DNA of 64,000 nucleotides from Olavius algarvensis Delta 4 endosymbiont (GCA_905176665.1 CAJINA010000188.1:224654-288653), one strand, 5' to 3'. Counted from the stretch's first letter, positions 28,186 through 38,004 are shown. Notes: generated by a model from the sequence alone, not told the origin. Numbers and translations are program-made.

Positions 28186-29494
28186 ATGCCTAAAGCCATT
28201 CTCGCTGCCATTACCACCCTGATAGTCTGTTTTACACCTCTTACCGCTTTCGCCGGAGACATAGACACCGGCACCACGAGCTGGATGCTGACCTCTACCG
28301 CGCTGGTGCTGTTAATGGTGCCCGGCCTGGCTATGTTCTACGGCGGGTTGGTGCGGACCAAGAATGTCATCGCGACCATGATGCATAGTTTCGCAGCCAT
28401 TGCGGTGATCGGGGTCCTGTGGGTTGTCTTCGGCTATGCCCTGACGTTCGGCAAAAACATCATGGGCGGTTTTGTCGGGTGGGATGCCAATTATTTTCTA
28501 TTGAAGGGAATCGACGATTCCATTGTCGACGGGGTACCGGAATATGTCCTGGCCATGTTTCAGGGCAAGTTCGCCATTATCACCCCGGCATTGATCAGCG
28601 GCGCCATTGCTGAGCGGGTCTACTTTCGCGGTTACATTCTCTTCATCGCCCTATGGTTTGTCGTGGTTTACTGCCCCCTGTGCCACTGGGTGTGGGCCTC
28701 GGACGGCTGGCTGTTCAACGCCGGTGCGGCCGGCGTCATAGACCCTGGCCGGCGGTCTGGTGATTCATGTCTCGGCCGGTATCAGCGCCCTGGTGGTGGC
28801 TATCCTGCTGGGCAAACGCAAAGGTTATCCCATGTCTACAATGAATCCTAACAACCTGGTCATGACCATGATGGGCGCCGGCCTGCTGTGGGTCGGCTGG
28901 TTCGGCTTCAACGCCGGCTCCACCATCCAGAGCGGCCTGGATACGGCCCGGGCCCTGACCATGACCCAGGTCTCCGCGGCCAGTGGCGCCCTTACCTGGC
29001 TGATCATCGAAGGCCTGATCTTTAGAAAAGCTACTTCCCTGGGGTTCGTTTCCGGCATCCTGGCGGGCCTGGTGGTCATCACCCCGGCGGCCGGGGTGGT
29101 CCAGCCGCTCGGGGCCATCATCCTCGGTGCGCTCTCTTCCATTGCCTGTTACTATGCGCTCAATGCAAAAACCAAATTGGGGTACGACGACAGCCTGGAC
29201 TGTTTCGGTATTCACGGGATCGGCAGTGGCCTGGGTGTGCTACTGCTCGCTTTCTTCATCCGTGACTCCTGGATGCAAGCCGCCGCGGCCAACATTGCCG
29301 GCTGGAACGCTTTCAATCAATTCCTGGTGCAGCTCAAAGGTATGGCGGCCACGATTGCCCTGGCGGCCGTAGGAACGGCCCTGATTTACTTCATCGTCGA
29401 AAAAAGCGTGGGATTCAGGATCGAGGAAGAGAGTGAAGTGATGGGACTGGATCAGTCGTTGCACGGGGAGCACGGCTATGGCCTAATCCATTAA
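28186..29494 (+). pseudogene. amtB: Ammonium transporter (Amt family), single-base frameshift
   Basis: An 11-helix ammonium channel with a signal peptide (MPKAILAAITTLIVCFTPLTAFAG). The first frame covers residues 1-185 to GAAGVID. The rest resumes one frame over at LAGGLVIHVSAG, so the conserved GVID(F/L)AGG motif is split at 28743-28745, where one C of CCC is extra. Both pore histidines are present (IHVSAG and GIHGIGSG), and the C-terminal tail is complete. The joined protein is about 435 residues, normal length. Decay must be recent, or the base is an error. No glnK follows. Confidence 0.88.
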
Positions 29495-29783
29495 TTGATT
29501 GAGGCCTTTGAGAACCATCCCCTTTGGTACCAGGTCGGTGTTGGGTGATAATTTAAATCCTTGGAATACACGGTATGTATGCCTTCGGTTTAAATTTTCA
29601 CCCGCCTTGACCTGAAACAAAAACTGAATGCCCTTCAAAGGCCTCAAGTTTTTGGAGGGGCTCGGTCTGCCGCCCTCATATCCATGGAAGTCTCTATCCA
29701 AGGGCCGATCTCCGGCCGCGGACTTCAGGTTTTTTCGTTCGGCCGTCAACCTTCGACCTAACAGGCATAAACCGGTATCACCC
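29495..29783. other. Intergenic region between amtB and the rhodanese gene
   Basis: It separates convergent genes. No clear terminator or gene is seen. It includes a short GC-rich stretch resembling degenerate intergenic repeat text (GACTTCAGGTTTTTTCG, also near 30826). Confidence 0.35.
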
Positions 29784-30542
29784 TTACTGTTCCATTACCA
29801 CGGGATACCCCGCTTTATTCCAGGCTTCAATACCACCTTTAAGGTACCTGAGCCGCTCCGGCTTGTAGATGAAATGCTTAAGGAACCGGGTCGCTATTGG
29901 CGCTTGCTTTCCCCTGATATCGTACAAAATCAAAGTCTTATATTTGGGCAACTCGCTCATCAGTCTGTTCAGGCGAAATAGCGGATAGTCGATGGTAAAA
30001 GAATCGATGCGCCCAAATTTTTTGATGGACGGCACGCCCCGAATATCAACCAGAATGACATCCCGGTCCAGGGCGAGCATCTTGGCCAATGATTTGGGAT
30101 CGATCCCGGAATTACACTTCTCATTTAAAAAGGGAAGTTTCACCCGAACCTCGTGACCGGCCTTTTTCCACCCTTTGAGGCCGTCGCGATACCAGTATAC
30201 ATTGGTGTAGCCCAGTTCGACTGCCGCCCCGGCAGCCTGCTTGGACTTCACTCAGCCAGGTCCATGACAGTAAAAAACGATCGGTGCATCACGCCGTGCC
30301 GGCATCCCGTAGTAATTTTTGACAAGTTCGTAGGGGATACAATCCGAATTGGGAATATGTCCAGCCCCATACTCAATCGGACTGAGGCTGAAGGCCAGCA
30401 GGGGCTTGTTGGGTGATGCCATCATCTTGGTCAGCTGGGTAGTGTCAATGGTCCGGTAGGCGGCCTGGGCTGTGGTAAATCCGATCGTTAGAAACAGGCC
30501 AATTACCAGAGCGACCGTCCATAATCGCAATGTTGCTTTCAT
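29784..30542 (-). CDS. Exported tandem rhodanese with in-frame UGA, putative selenoprotein
   Basis: Two open frames (30542 to 30252 and 30251 to 29784) are in the same frame and separated only by TGA at 30254-30252. Read as Sec97, the protein is 252 residues. It has a signal peptide (MKATLRLWTVALVIGLFLTIGF), a rhodanese domain with active-site loop CHGPG-Sec-VKS (Cys92), and a second rhodanese domain whose loop, YDIRGK, lacks Cys. Homologues carry C in CxGPxCWKS at the UGA position. A hairpin with stem CTGCC/GGCAG and loop GGGGC follows 16 nt after UGA. AAGGAG precedes ATG 30542. The alternative is a nonsense pseudogene. Confidence 0.75.
30221..30254 (-). promoter_or_regulatory. Candidate bacterial SECIS element
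   Basis: On the minus strand, UGA (30254-30252) is followed by 16 nt, then stem CTGCC, loop GGGGC and stem GGCAG; a flanking G-U pair extends the stem. The apical loop begins 21 nt after UGA with G in its first positions. This fits the general bacterial SECIS rules (loop 16-37 nt away, an early G, stem of at least 4 bp). Confidence 0.55.
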
Positions 30543-30855
30543 TTCCATCTCCTTGTGATGTTGAGATCTCCCCTTATTATAAAACACTCATCAGGTCTAA
30601 TATCGCCGCCCTATCAGGAAACTTTAATAAATGCTCAGCCGGGCTGAGGCAACCGCCAAAAATCCATTTAATAGCAAGTATTTATTCCACCGACCCGCTG
30701 TCTTTTGCGAATGCCGCCGGACGGACTAAAAGCAATCCCCGCCCCACGTCCGATGCAACTTGCCATGGACTGAACAATCCCTCCCGCCAGCAAAGGGAAA
30801 ACTCCTTCTATTCATTGATCTCTGACTTCAGATTTCAGGTTTTTCCTTCAGCCGG
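30543..30855. other. Intergenic region between the rhodanese gene and recN
   Basis: Both flanking genes are on the minus strand, so this holds the rhodanese promoter and the recN 3' region. I see no gene; the AT-rich part near 30575-30690 may hold the promoter, but no clear boxes were found. Confidence 0.4.
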
Positions 30856-32568
30856 CTAGCTGCCTGGCGAAGGCTGGCCAAGCATCTCACGTGCATGTTC
30901 CAAAGTCGTCTGGCTGATCTTGACCCCGCCGAGCATCCGGGCCACTTCCTGGACACGCTGTTCTGAATCCAGGGGCTCGATGTGGGTCCGGGTGCGCTTT
31001 TTTTTAACCTGCTTGAATATGAGAAAGTGGTTGTCCCCGAACCGGGCGATCTGGGGCAGGTGGGTGATGCAGATAACCTGGCATTTTCCGGCCAGCTCGG
31101 ACAGCTTTTTGCCGACCACTTCGGCCACGCCACCGCCGATGCCGGCATCGACCTCGTCGAACACCACGGTCTCCACCGCTTCGGTGCCGGCCAGGATCAC
31201 CTTGAGGGCCAGAACGACCCGGGAGAGTTCCCCGCCGGAAGCAATTTTGGAGAGGGGTTTGAGTTCCTCGCCCACATTGGGTGCAATGAGAACCGCCACG
31301 GAATCGATCCCGCCTTCCGTCAGCAGGCAATCCTTATAGGCCAGGTTTTCATCCGTCTTTTCATCCGGCGTCAACCGATCCACCACCACCTTGAAGCGGG
31401 TCCCTTGCATTTCTAATCCGGCCAATTCAGCGGCCACCAATTTGGATAGCCGCACCCCGGCTTTCCGGCGCTTTTCGGAAAGTTTCATTGCCAGGCTGCC
31501 GACCTCGCGGTTCAATGCAGCAAGAGCCACCCGGGTCTTTTTGGCTGCGCCGGACAAGCTTTCAATCTCGGTCATTTGGCCGTCGATGGCATCTCGAAAT
31601 GCCAGGACGGCATCCAGGGAACCGCCGTACTTTTTCTTCAGACGACCGAGTTCATCCAGCCGTTCTTCCACTTGTTCCAGGCGCTTGTCATCCACTTCAA
31701 TGGTGCCGAGATAGGAGCGCAATTCCTGGACCACGTCTTCCACCTGGAAAACCGCTTGGGACAGCTCTTTAGCCCGCCGCGCAAGAGCCGGATCGATATC
31801 ACCGGCTTTTTCCAGGTTGGCCCGTGTCGCGGATAGCCGTTCAACAGCGGCTCCATCGGCACTGTAAAGCATTTCGACACTTTTAAAGACAGTCCCGTAA
31901 AGCGTTTCCGCGTATTTGAGCCGCTTGCGCTCCGCCTCCAGGTTCTCATCCTCACCGGGGCTTATGGCGGCAGCATCAATCTCATTTTGCTGGAAAGCAA
32001 GTAACTCGCGCTGTTCGAAACTACGTTTTTCGCTGGCCATGAGCCGCTTTAACGCCTTGATCAGATCCTGGATCCGACGGACCCCCCGGGCGACCTTGTC
32101 GCGCTGCCCTTCGAGTTTTCCAAACCGGTCTAACACCCCCAGCTGCTCTTCTTCATTTAGCAGCACCTGGTGGGCGTGCTGCCCTGAAATGCTGGCCAGA
32201 CTCCGGGTGATGTCGCCCAGAGCCTGCATGGTCGCCAGGCGTCCATTTATATAGACCCGGTGGCGGTCGCCGGCGGATATGACCCTTCTGATGATCAACC
32301 CGTCCTCAGAGCCATACCCCTGATCCGCCAGTACGCGCGCAACTTTACTTTTAGCCGGGATGGCAAACAGCGCCTCCAGTTCCGCGCTGTCGGCCCCGGT
32401 GCGCACCATTTTCGAAGAGGCCCGGCTGCCCAGAATCAGGTTGACGGCATTGATGATGATGGATTTGCCGGCCCCGGTTTCGCCGGACAGGATGGTGAAC
32501 CCCCCCTTGAATTGCATACTGAGGTCATCGATGATGGCAAAATTTTTTATGGAGAGTTCGAGGAGCAT
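30856..32568 (-). CDS. recN: DNA repair protein RecN
   Basis: An SMC-like ATPase of 570 residues involved in double-strand break repair. It opens MLLELSIKNFAIIDDLSMQF, with Walker A LSGETGAGKSIIINAV. Long coiled-coil arms span about 150-390, and the C-terminal half has the ABC signature (LSRVVLALKVIL) and Walker B VVFDEVDAGIGG. ATG 32568 is preferred over an open frame beginning 12 codons upstream because RecN proteins start with this motif. Confidence 0.93.
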   Translation of the reverse strand: MLLELSIKNFAIIDDLSMQFKGGFTILSGETGAGKSIIINAVNLILGSRASSKMVRTGADSAELEALFAIPAKSKVARVLADQGYGSEDGLIIRRVISAGDRHRVYINGRLATMQALGDITRSLASISGQHAHQVLLNEEEQLGVLDRFGKLEGQRDKVARGVRRIQDLIKALKRLMASEKRSFEQRELLAFQQNEIDAAAISPGEDENLEAERKRLKYAETLYGTVFKSVEMLYSADGAAVERLSATRANLEKAGDIDPALARRAKELSQAVFQVEDVVQELRSYLGTIEVDDKRLEQVEERLDELGRLKKKYGGSLDAVLAFRDAIDGQMTEIESLSGAAKKTRVALAALNREVGSLAMKLSEKRRKAGVRLSKLVAAELAGLEMQGTRFKVVVDRLTPDEKTDENLAYKDCLLTEGGIDSVAVLIAPNVGEELKPLSKIASGGELSRVVLALKVILAGTEAVETVVFDEVDAGIGGGVAEVVGKKLSELAGKCQVICITHLPQIARFGDNHFLIFKQVKKKRTRTHIEPLDSEQRVQEVARMLGGVKISQTTLEHAREMLGQPSPGS

Positions 32569-32654
32569 GGAGTGGAAATTCGCATATATTTCGTATCTGG
32601 TCAACTATGAGTATACAGACGTCAGCGGCCAGCCGCCGGAAAGGCAATCAACGA

Positions 32655-32780
32655 AATGCAAATTTCTAACTAAAGGGGGCGCATACATTCAAGACCAGGG
32701 CTTAAGAGGCGAAGTTGTATTATCGATACGGCGAATTCGCCTTAACGTAGACATGGAAATAAACGCCCATTAAACGAAAC
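32655..32780. repeat. Foldback element, copy F1 (diverged)
   Basis: The first of two tandem related units. Its core, TTCAAGACCAGGGCTTAAG followed by GAAGTTGTATTATCGATACGGCGAA, closely matches the core of F2. Its outer arms (around TTTCTAACTAAAGGGGGCG and AACGCCCATTAAACGAAA) are partly complementary but differ from those of F2. Confidence 0.55.
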
Positions 32781-32784
32781 GCGC

Positions 32785-32912
32785 AATTTTTAAATAAAAT
32801 GGGTCGGATCTGTTCAAGGCCAGGGCTTGCCGGGTGAAGCTGTATTATCAATACCGCGAACCCGATAAAACGCCGGCATTGGGCACATCCGACCCATTTT
32901 ATTTAAAAATTT
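32785..32912. repeat. Foldback element, copy F2
   Basis: The arms (AATTTTTAAATAAAATGGGT and its complement ACCCATTTTATTTAAAAATT) pair perfectly and continue with CGGAT. The core reads TTCAAGGCCAGGGCTTGCC ... AACGCCGGCATTGGGC, the same outline as copies A-E. The right arm overlaps the last codons and stop of the channel gene at 32903. Confidence 0.7.
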
Positions 32913-33913
32913 TTCTGGGCGGCAGCTATATCATTCACCTCCCCCATCACAATCAGCACCAATCCCGGATCGATCGTTATGAAAGGATCGGGGTTGAACT
33001 GGATCTCCCGGCCGGGTCTTTTGGAGCCCAGCACCAAAAGGCCGAAGTTTTCCTTGAGTCCGGACTCTCCGAGGGTTTTGCCGATCGAGACCGTATTCTG
33101 GGTGACCACCACCTGGTGAATCCGCAAGTTGCCCTGTTTGCTGCGCAGCATGGAATCCAAAAAGTCCACGACGGTGGGCCGAATCATTTCAGATGCAATC
33201 CGCAAGGCGCCAATCGTGTTGGGCGATACCACGCTGTTGGCCCCGGCCTTGGTCAACTTGGGCTGCAGCTTGACATTGGTCAGGCTGGAAATGATGCGCA
33301 CCTTGCTGTTGAGCATCCGCGAGGTCATGGTGATGTAGAGGTTGTCCTTGTCGGACGGCAAGCAGATGGCGATGCCATTGGCGTTTTCGATACCGGCTGT
33401 CAGGAGGTTCTCGTCCTCGGTAGCATCACCGTGGATGTAGAGCAGGTCCTCTATATAGGTCAGGCAGCGGTCAATGGAGTCCTGGTCGCTATCGATCACC
33501 ACGACGGACTCGTTGTTCTTGACCAGTTCCTGGATGACCGGCAGACCGGTTTGCCCGCCGCCACAGACAATAATGTGGTTGTTGAGTTTGCTGATGGCTT
33601 TTTTCATTTTCTTTTCCCTCAAGAGACCAGACAATTCCCCTTCGATCAAGATGGCCGTCGTGGCGCCCAGACCATATAGAATAATGCTCATGCCGAATAT
33701 GATCAGCACCATCGTAAAAATTTCAGCCGGAACATTGCCGGTAACTTCGATGATCTCACCATAGCCGACACTGGTAATGGATATCACCGTCATATAGAGG
33801 CAGTCCATGATGGTGTATTTCCCACCGAACATGACATAGTACCCCAGGGTCCCGACCAGGATCACAAGGACGATCAACAGCGCAACCAACTGCAGACGAT
33901 GTTTAATATTCAT
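32903..33913 (-). CDS. Potassium channel with TrkA_N/TrkA_C (RCK) domains
   Basis: A 336-residue two-helix K+ channel. Helix 1 is at 8-30, the pore loop has filter TSVGYGE near residue 48, and helix 2 is at about 65-90. A Rossmann TrkA_N domain follows (HIIVCGGGQTGLPVIQEL) with acidic VIDSD after beta-2, which usually favours NAD binding. A TrkA_C domain lies at about 255-330. It is likely a ligand-gated potassium channel. The last residues (QKNF) are encoded by the arm of foldback copy F2. Confidence 0.88.
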   Translation of the reverse strand: MNIKHRLQLVALLIVLVILVGTLGYYVMFGGKYTIMDCLYMTVISITSVGYGEIIEVTGNVPAEIFTMVLIIFGMSIILYGLGATTAILIEGELSGLLREKKMKKAISKLNNHIIVCGGGQTGLPVIQELVKNNESVVVIDSDQDSIDRCLTYIEDLLYIHGDATEDENLLTAGIENANGIAICLPSDKDNLYITMTSRMLNSKVRIISSLTNVKLQPKLTKAGANSVVSPNTIGALRIASEMIRPTVVDFLDSMLRSKQGNLRIHQVVVTQNTVSIGKTLGESGLKENFGLLVLGSKRPGREIQFNPDPFITIDPGLVLIVMGEVNDIAAAQKNF

Positions 33914-34177
33914 AACGAAACCGAATGTGGTGATTCAAGAAAGGCCTGCCTGGCCCGCAGACACCCCCGATGGCCTTTTTACACAACAGTCTCTTATACT
34001 TACATTGATTCAAAAAAACTTCAATCCCTATCTTTAGAAAAAATCTTTACAAAAGAGCCGGTCTATTTTAGTAGTGAGAGTTATTCAAATTTTCTGCGCG
34101 CCCTGCACGCAATACCCATGGGCGCCAGGAATGAGCTTGCCGGTCTCTAAATGGGACCTGTGGATCACGAGGTTTCG

Positions 34178-34840
34178 ATGAACAATAGCGTAACCCTGGT
34201 AATCGCCACCCGCAACCAGGGCAAACTCAAAGAAATATCCGACCTCTTAAAAGATTATCCAGTAGCCATCAAGAGCCTGGAGGACTTCGGCCCCATTCCG
34301 GAAGTGGTGGAAGACGGCGACACTTTCGAGGCGAATGCCTATAAGAAAGCGAGCTTTACCGCACGGGTACTGGGTTTTCCCGCCCTGGCCGACGATTCCG
34401 GCCTGGTGGTGGAGGCCCTGGACGGGGCCCCCGGGGTCCATTCCGCCCGCTGGGCCGGTGAAAACGCGACCGACCAGGACAAATGCCGCAAGCTTCTAAG
34501 TGCACTCGAGGGGCGCCAGGATCGCCGGGCGGCCTTTGAATGCGTGATCTCCATCGCGGTGCCCGGCGGTCCGGCCCTGACCTATGAAGGCCGCTGCGAG
34601 GGCGAAATCACCAATACGCCCTCCGGGGAAAATGGTTTCGGCTACGACCCTGTTTTCTATTATGCCCCATTTGAGAAGACCTTTGCCGAAATACCACGGG
34701 AACAAAAGAGCCAGGTCAGCCACCGCGGAAAGGCCTTGATGGAGGTGCAGGCTGAGTTCGCCCAGGTTCTCACCTGGATCGAGCGCCACATGCCGGTTCC
34801 AGAAAGGTTCGCCTGCCACGGGAGTGACGATGATTGCTGA
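34178..34840 (+). CDS. rdgB: RdgB/HAM1 family non-canonical purine NTP pyrophosphatase
   Basis: It hydrolyses dITP, XTP and similar NTPs to protect nucleic acids. The 220-residue protein has the full family pattern: VIATRNQGKLKEI near the start, FEANAYKKA, the catalytic LADDSGLVVEALDGAPGVHSARWAGENATD, and FGYDPVFYYAPFEKTFAE. ATG 34178 with ACGAGGT upstream is preferred to the earlier ATG 34151. It overlaps the next gene by 11 bp. Confidence 0.93.
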   Translation: MNNSVTLVIATRNQGKLKEISDLLKDYPVAIKSLEDFGPIPEVVEDGDTFEANAYKKASFTARVLGFPALADDSGLVVEALDGAPGVHSARWAGENATDQDKCRKLLSALEGRQDRRAAFECVISIAVPGGPALTYEGRCEGEITNTPSGENGFGYDPVFYYAPFEKTFAEIPREQKSQVSHRGKALMEVQAEFAQVLTWIERHMPVPERFACHGSDDDC

Positions 34841-35408
34841 ACTGATAAAACAAAATCGCAGCTGCCGGCGTTTTGTACAAGATCACCCGGTTGCACCGGA
34901 AACTTTGCGCGAACTCCTCGACCTGGCCCGCTGCTCGGCATCCGCCGCCAATCGCCAACCGCTCAAATACATTACCTCCACCAACCCGGAAAAAAATGAA
35001 GCCATTTTCGATTGTCTGGGGTGGGCAGCCTATCTGAAAAACTGGCCGGGCCCAGCACCCGGGGAGCGGCCGGCGGCCTATATTATTATCACCGGTGATA
35101 CCCGCATTGCCACCAACTACTGGTGCGACCACGGCATTGCCAGCCAGAGTATTCTGCTTGGAGCCCGGGAAATGGGCCTGGCAGGCTGCATTTTCGGCGC
35201 CATCAACAACCCCAAGTTGAAAAAGGCCTGTGCGATCCCGGATGAACTGGAGATCCTGCTGGTCCTGGCCATCGGCAAACCGGCGGAAACCATCCTACTG
35301 GAGCAGGTGGGTCCGGATGGCGACATCAAATACTGGCGGGACGACCAGGAGGTGCACCACGTCCCCAAAAGAACCCTGGAAGAAATTATCGTTTCATCCT
35401 ATGAGTAA
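34830..35408 (+). CDS. Nitroreductase family protein (operon with rdgB)
   Basis: A 192-residue nitroreductase-fold FMN protein with N-terminal IKQNRSCRRFVQD, ARCSASAANRQPLKYITS and a central DHGIASQSILLGAREMGLAG. ATG 34830 has GGGAG just upstream, and the gene overlaps rdgB, implying co-translation. Substrate unknown. It is not closely similar to the nitroreductase at 20541. Confidence 0.83.
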   Translation: MIAELIKQNRSCRRFVQDHPVAPETLRELLDLARCSASAANRQPLKYITSTNPEKNEAIFDCLGWAAYLKNWPGPAPGERPAAYIIITGDTRIATNYWCDHGIASQSILLGAREMGLAGCIFGAINNPKLKKACAIPDELEILLVLAIGKPAETILLEQVGPDGDIKYWRDDQEVHHVPKRTLEEIIVSSYE

Positions 35409-35495
35409 AGCATAGACTCGATATAGGAGAACTTGTCGAGATCGCACCCTATATAGCAACCGTTTCAATTCCATGGGGAGGCCGGAAGAGTGCAA

Positions 35496-35741
35496 TAGAG
35501 GCTGTCTCAAAAATAGGATTTTGGTTCAAAGTCAAGGCGGGCGCAAGGTTCCCCCGCGTTGCGGGACTTCCCGCCGGATTAAGTCTAAAAGGTGGGTCGC
35601 AACCGGAGATGCCAGCGAAACCAATGCCCATCGTGGTAAATACTTAAGTATTTCGAGGATAGCGCTAACGCTTCACTTTGTGCCGAAACCGAGCGCCCAA
35701 CGTAGAAATTGGACCAAAAGACATTTTTGAGATAGCCTCTA
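35496..35741. repeat. Foldback element, copy B
   Basis: The longest copy (246 bp). Its arms (TAGAGGCTGTCTCAAAAATA and complement) are the same type as copy A. It contains an extra central module, AGCGCTAACGCTTCACTTTG, close to the AGCGCTATCGCTTCACTACG module of copy D but absent from A, C and E. It lies between the nitroreductase gene and pckG. Confidence 0.75.
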
Positions 35742-35850
35742 AACACACTATGGCATCCGGTCGGGATTGAGACACCTTTCGTATGCGGTTTGACTGCCGC
35801 TTGGGCGGCTAAACCCCATATAACTTCTTTGGAAATCGCAGGAGAGCAGA

Positions 35851-37812
35851 ATGTTACACACAGGTGAGGGGATTGATATCCTAAGTGAAATTGGAGGTAT
35901 TACCAGCGCTGCTGCAGGGCTCGAACTCATTAAAAGCAAAGTGGACGGTGAAAACGCTGCCAGGATCGACCGGATCACCAACCCGGATGTTATCTTGAAA
36001 ATTGCCAATGCCGCCTCCATGTGCGCACCGGACTCGATTTTCATCAATACCGGCTCGGAAGAAGATCGCCGCTTAATCCGGTATTGGGCTTCGAAATTTA
36101 GCGAGGAAGCACCGCTTGCCATGCCGGACCACACGATCCACTACGACCTCAAGGACGAACAGGGCCGGATCATCGACCGGACCTTTTACATCGCCAACAA
36201 GGGTGAAATTGTCAGTTCCCTAGCCAATAAAATGCTGCGGGACGCAGCCCTGGAAGATGTCCGCGACAAAATGGCCGGCATCATGCGGGGCATGATCATG
36301 CTGGTGGGTTTCTACATGCGCGGCCCGGTCGGCGCGCCGGTATCCAACCCCGCGCTGGAAATCACCAGCTCGGCCTACGTCACCCACAGTGCCGAGATTC
36401 TCTACCGCAATGCGTTCGAAAATTTCGACAACGAAGTTGCTGAACGCGGGCACTTTTTTACCAATGTTCACAGCCAGGGTCTGAACCGGCCCGAGGATCT
36501 GCCCAACGCCCGGGTGTTCATGGACCGGAGCCACCGCACAACCTTCAGCGTCAACTGCACCTACGCCGGCAATACCTTGCTGCTGAAAAAAGGCAACCAC
36601 CGCTTCGCGGTCGATAAGGCTGTCTACGAAAACCAGGGCAATGAATTGTCCGAACACATGTTCATTACCGGCATGGACGGCCCGGGCGGCCGGATTACCT
36701 GGTTTACCGGCGCGGCTCCCAGCGGCTGCGGCAAAACCACCACTGCCATGGCCGGCACGCATTTTGTCGGCGACGACCTGGCCCAGATGTGGCGTGCGGC
36801 GGACGGCTCCATCCGTTCCGTCAACCCGGAGTGCGGCATCTTCGGCATCGTCGAAGACGTGAACCGGGAGGGCGATCCCTACCTGATGGATCTTTTAAGG
36901 AAAGCGGGAACTGAGGTGATCTGGTCCAATGTTCTCATTGATGATCGCGGCAAACCCCACTGGGCCGGCAACGGAGAAGATGCGCCGACCAAGGGTTTTA
37001 ATTTCCAGGGACTGTGGGAAAAAGGCATGACGGATGACGACGGCAAACCAATACCCATTTCCCACCCCAACGCCCGCTGCACCGTTTCGGCCAGCGCCCT
37101 GGCCAATTACTCGGACCAGTGCGAAAACCCCCGGGGGGTCGAAACACGGGTAATCACCTATAGTGGCCGCGACAGTGACACCATGCCGCCGGTCTGGGTG
37201 GCCAAGACCCCGAACCAGGGTGTCGCCATCGGGGCGTGCATTGTATCCGCGGCCACGGCCACGGAAGTGGGCGCCACCGGTGTCAAGCGGGCCCCCTGGG
37301 CCAACGCCCCCTTTATCCCCGGATCCCTGGGCGGCTACATGCAGGCTCAGTTCGATTTCTTCAACCACCCCGATATCGCCGCGGAGCATGCGCCGATCAT
37401 GGCCGGCCTGAACTACTTTCTGACCGACGAGGCCCGGGGCGGCGAGACCAAAAAGCTGCTCGGCGAAAAACGGGATGTAAGAGCGTGGTTGAGCTGGCTG
37501 GAGCGGCGGGTGCACGGTGAAGTAGAAGCCATCGACACGCCGATCGGCTACTTGCCCCGGTACGAAGATCTCCAGAAGCTCTTCAAGGAACTCATCAAAA
37601 AAGACTATCCCCGGGATCTGTATACACGCCAATTCTCCCTTTACCTGGACAACATCCTGGCCCGGGTGAACATGCAGATCGAGGCCTACGGCAAAGAGGA
37701 GAACATTCCCCCGCAGCTGTTTGAAGTCCTGGAGGAACAGAAACAGGGCTTGCAGGCCCTGATGGAGAAGTTCGGCGCCGTGGTTACCCCGGAGCAACTT
37801 TTGTCGGCATAG
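35851..37812 (+). CDS. pckG: Phosphoenolpyruvate carboxykinase (GTP)
   Basis: It interconverts oxaloacetate plus GTP with PEP, CO2 and GDP. The 653-residue protein has the GTP-PEPCK P-loop GAAPSGCGKTTTAM with its reactive Cys. Upstream lie MRGPVGAPVSNPALEITSSAYVTHS (substrate site) and, later, NPECGIFGIV and the guanine-binding region PWANAPFIPGSLGGY. GCAGGAGAGCAG precedes ATG 35851. It is somewhat longer than typical (about 600-620). It would serve gluconeogenesis or anaplerosis in an anaerobe. Confidence 0.93.
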   Translation: MLHTGEGIDILSEIGGITSAAAGLELIKSKVDGENAARIDRITNPDVILKIANAASMCAPDSIFINTGSEEDRRLIRYWASKFSEEAPLAMPDHTIHYDLKDEQGRIIDRTFYIANKGEIVSSLANKMLRDAALEDVRDKMAGIMRGMIMLVGFYMRGPVGAPVSNPALEITSSAYVTHSAEILYRNAFENFDNEVAERGHFFTNVHSQGLNRPEDLPNARVFMDRSHRTTFSVNCTYAGNTLLLKKGNHRFAVDKAVYENQGNELSEHMFITGMDGPGGRITWFTGAAPSGCGKTTTAMAGTHFVGDDLAQMWRAADGSIRSVNPECGIFGIVEDVNREGDPYLMDLLRKAGTEVIWSNVLIDDRGKPHWAGNGEDAPTKGFNFQGLWEKGMTDDDGKPIPISHPNARCTVSASALANYSDQCENPRGVETRVITYSGRDSDTMPPVWVAKTPNQGVAIGACIVSAATATEVGATGVKRAPWANAPFIPGSLGGYMQAQFDFFNHPDIAAEHAPIMAGLNYFLTDEARGGETKKLLGEKRDVRAWLSWLERRVHGEVEAIDTPIGYLPRYEDLQKLFKELIKKDYPRDLYTRQFSLYLDNILARVNMQIEAYGKEENIPPQLFEVLEEQKQGLQALMEKFGAVVTPEQLLSA

Positions 37813-37839
37813 CAATAACTTACACAATATGATACATCT

Positions 37840-37876
37840 ACGGGCAACGTGACAATACGTTGCCCGTTGTTTTTAT
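37840..37876 (+). terminator. Intrinsic terminator of pckG
   Basis: The stem CGGGCAACGT/ACGTTGCCCG (10 bp, perfect) with loop GACAAT is followed by TTGTTTTTATC. It starts 28 bp after the pckG stop. Confidence 0.85.
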
Positions 37877-38004
37877 CACTTTGAGCGTTTGCGTTGTTGT
37901 CGATTGCATCAGTTGTGGGAGCGGCATCCGGCCGCTTCCCCTATGAGACGGGTCCCGGCATTGAGCATTATTCTAAGTATTTTGATCACCAGTGGACAAA
38001 CTAC

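Noticed and set aside
33899..34150. 83-codon open frame between the channel gene and rdgB
   Set aside because: It overlaps the divergent promoter region and has no SD or domain.
35473..35730. 85-codon open frame before pckG
   Set aside because: It is a translation of foldback copy B; a similar peptide appears from copy A, which reflects the repeat and not a gene.
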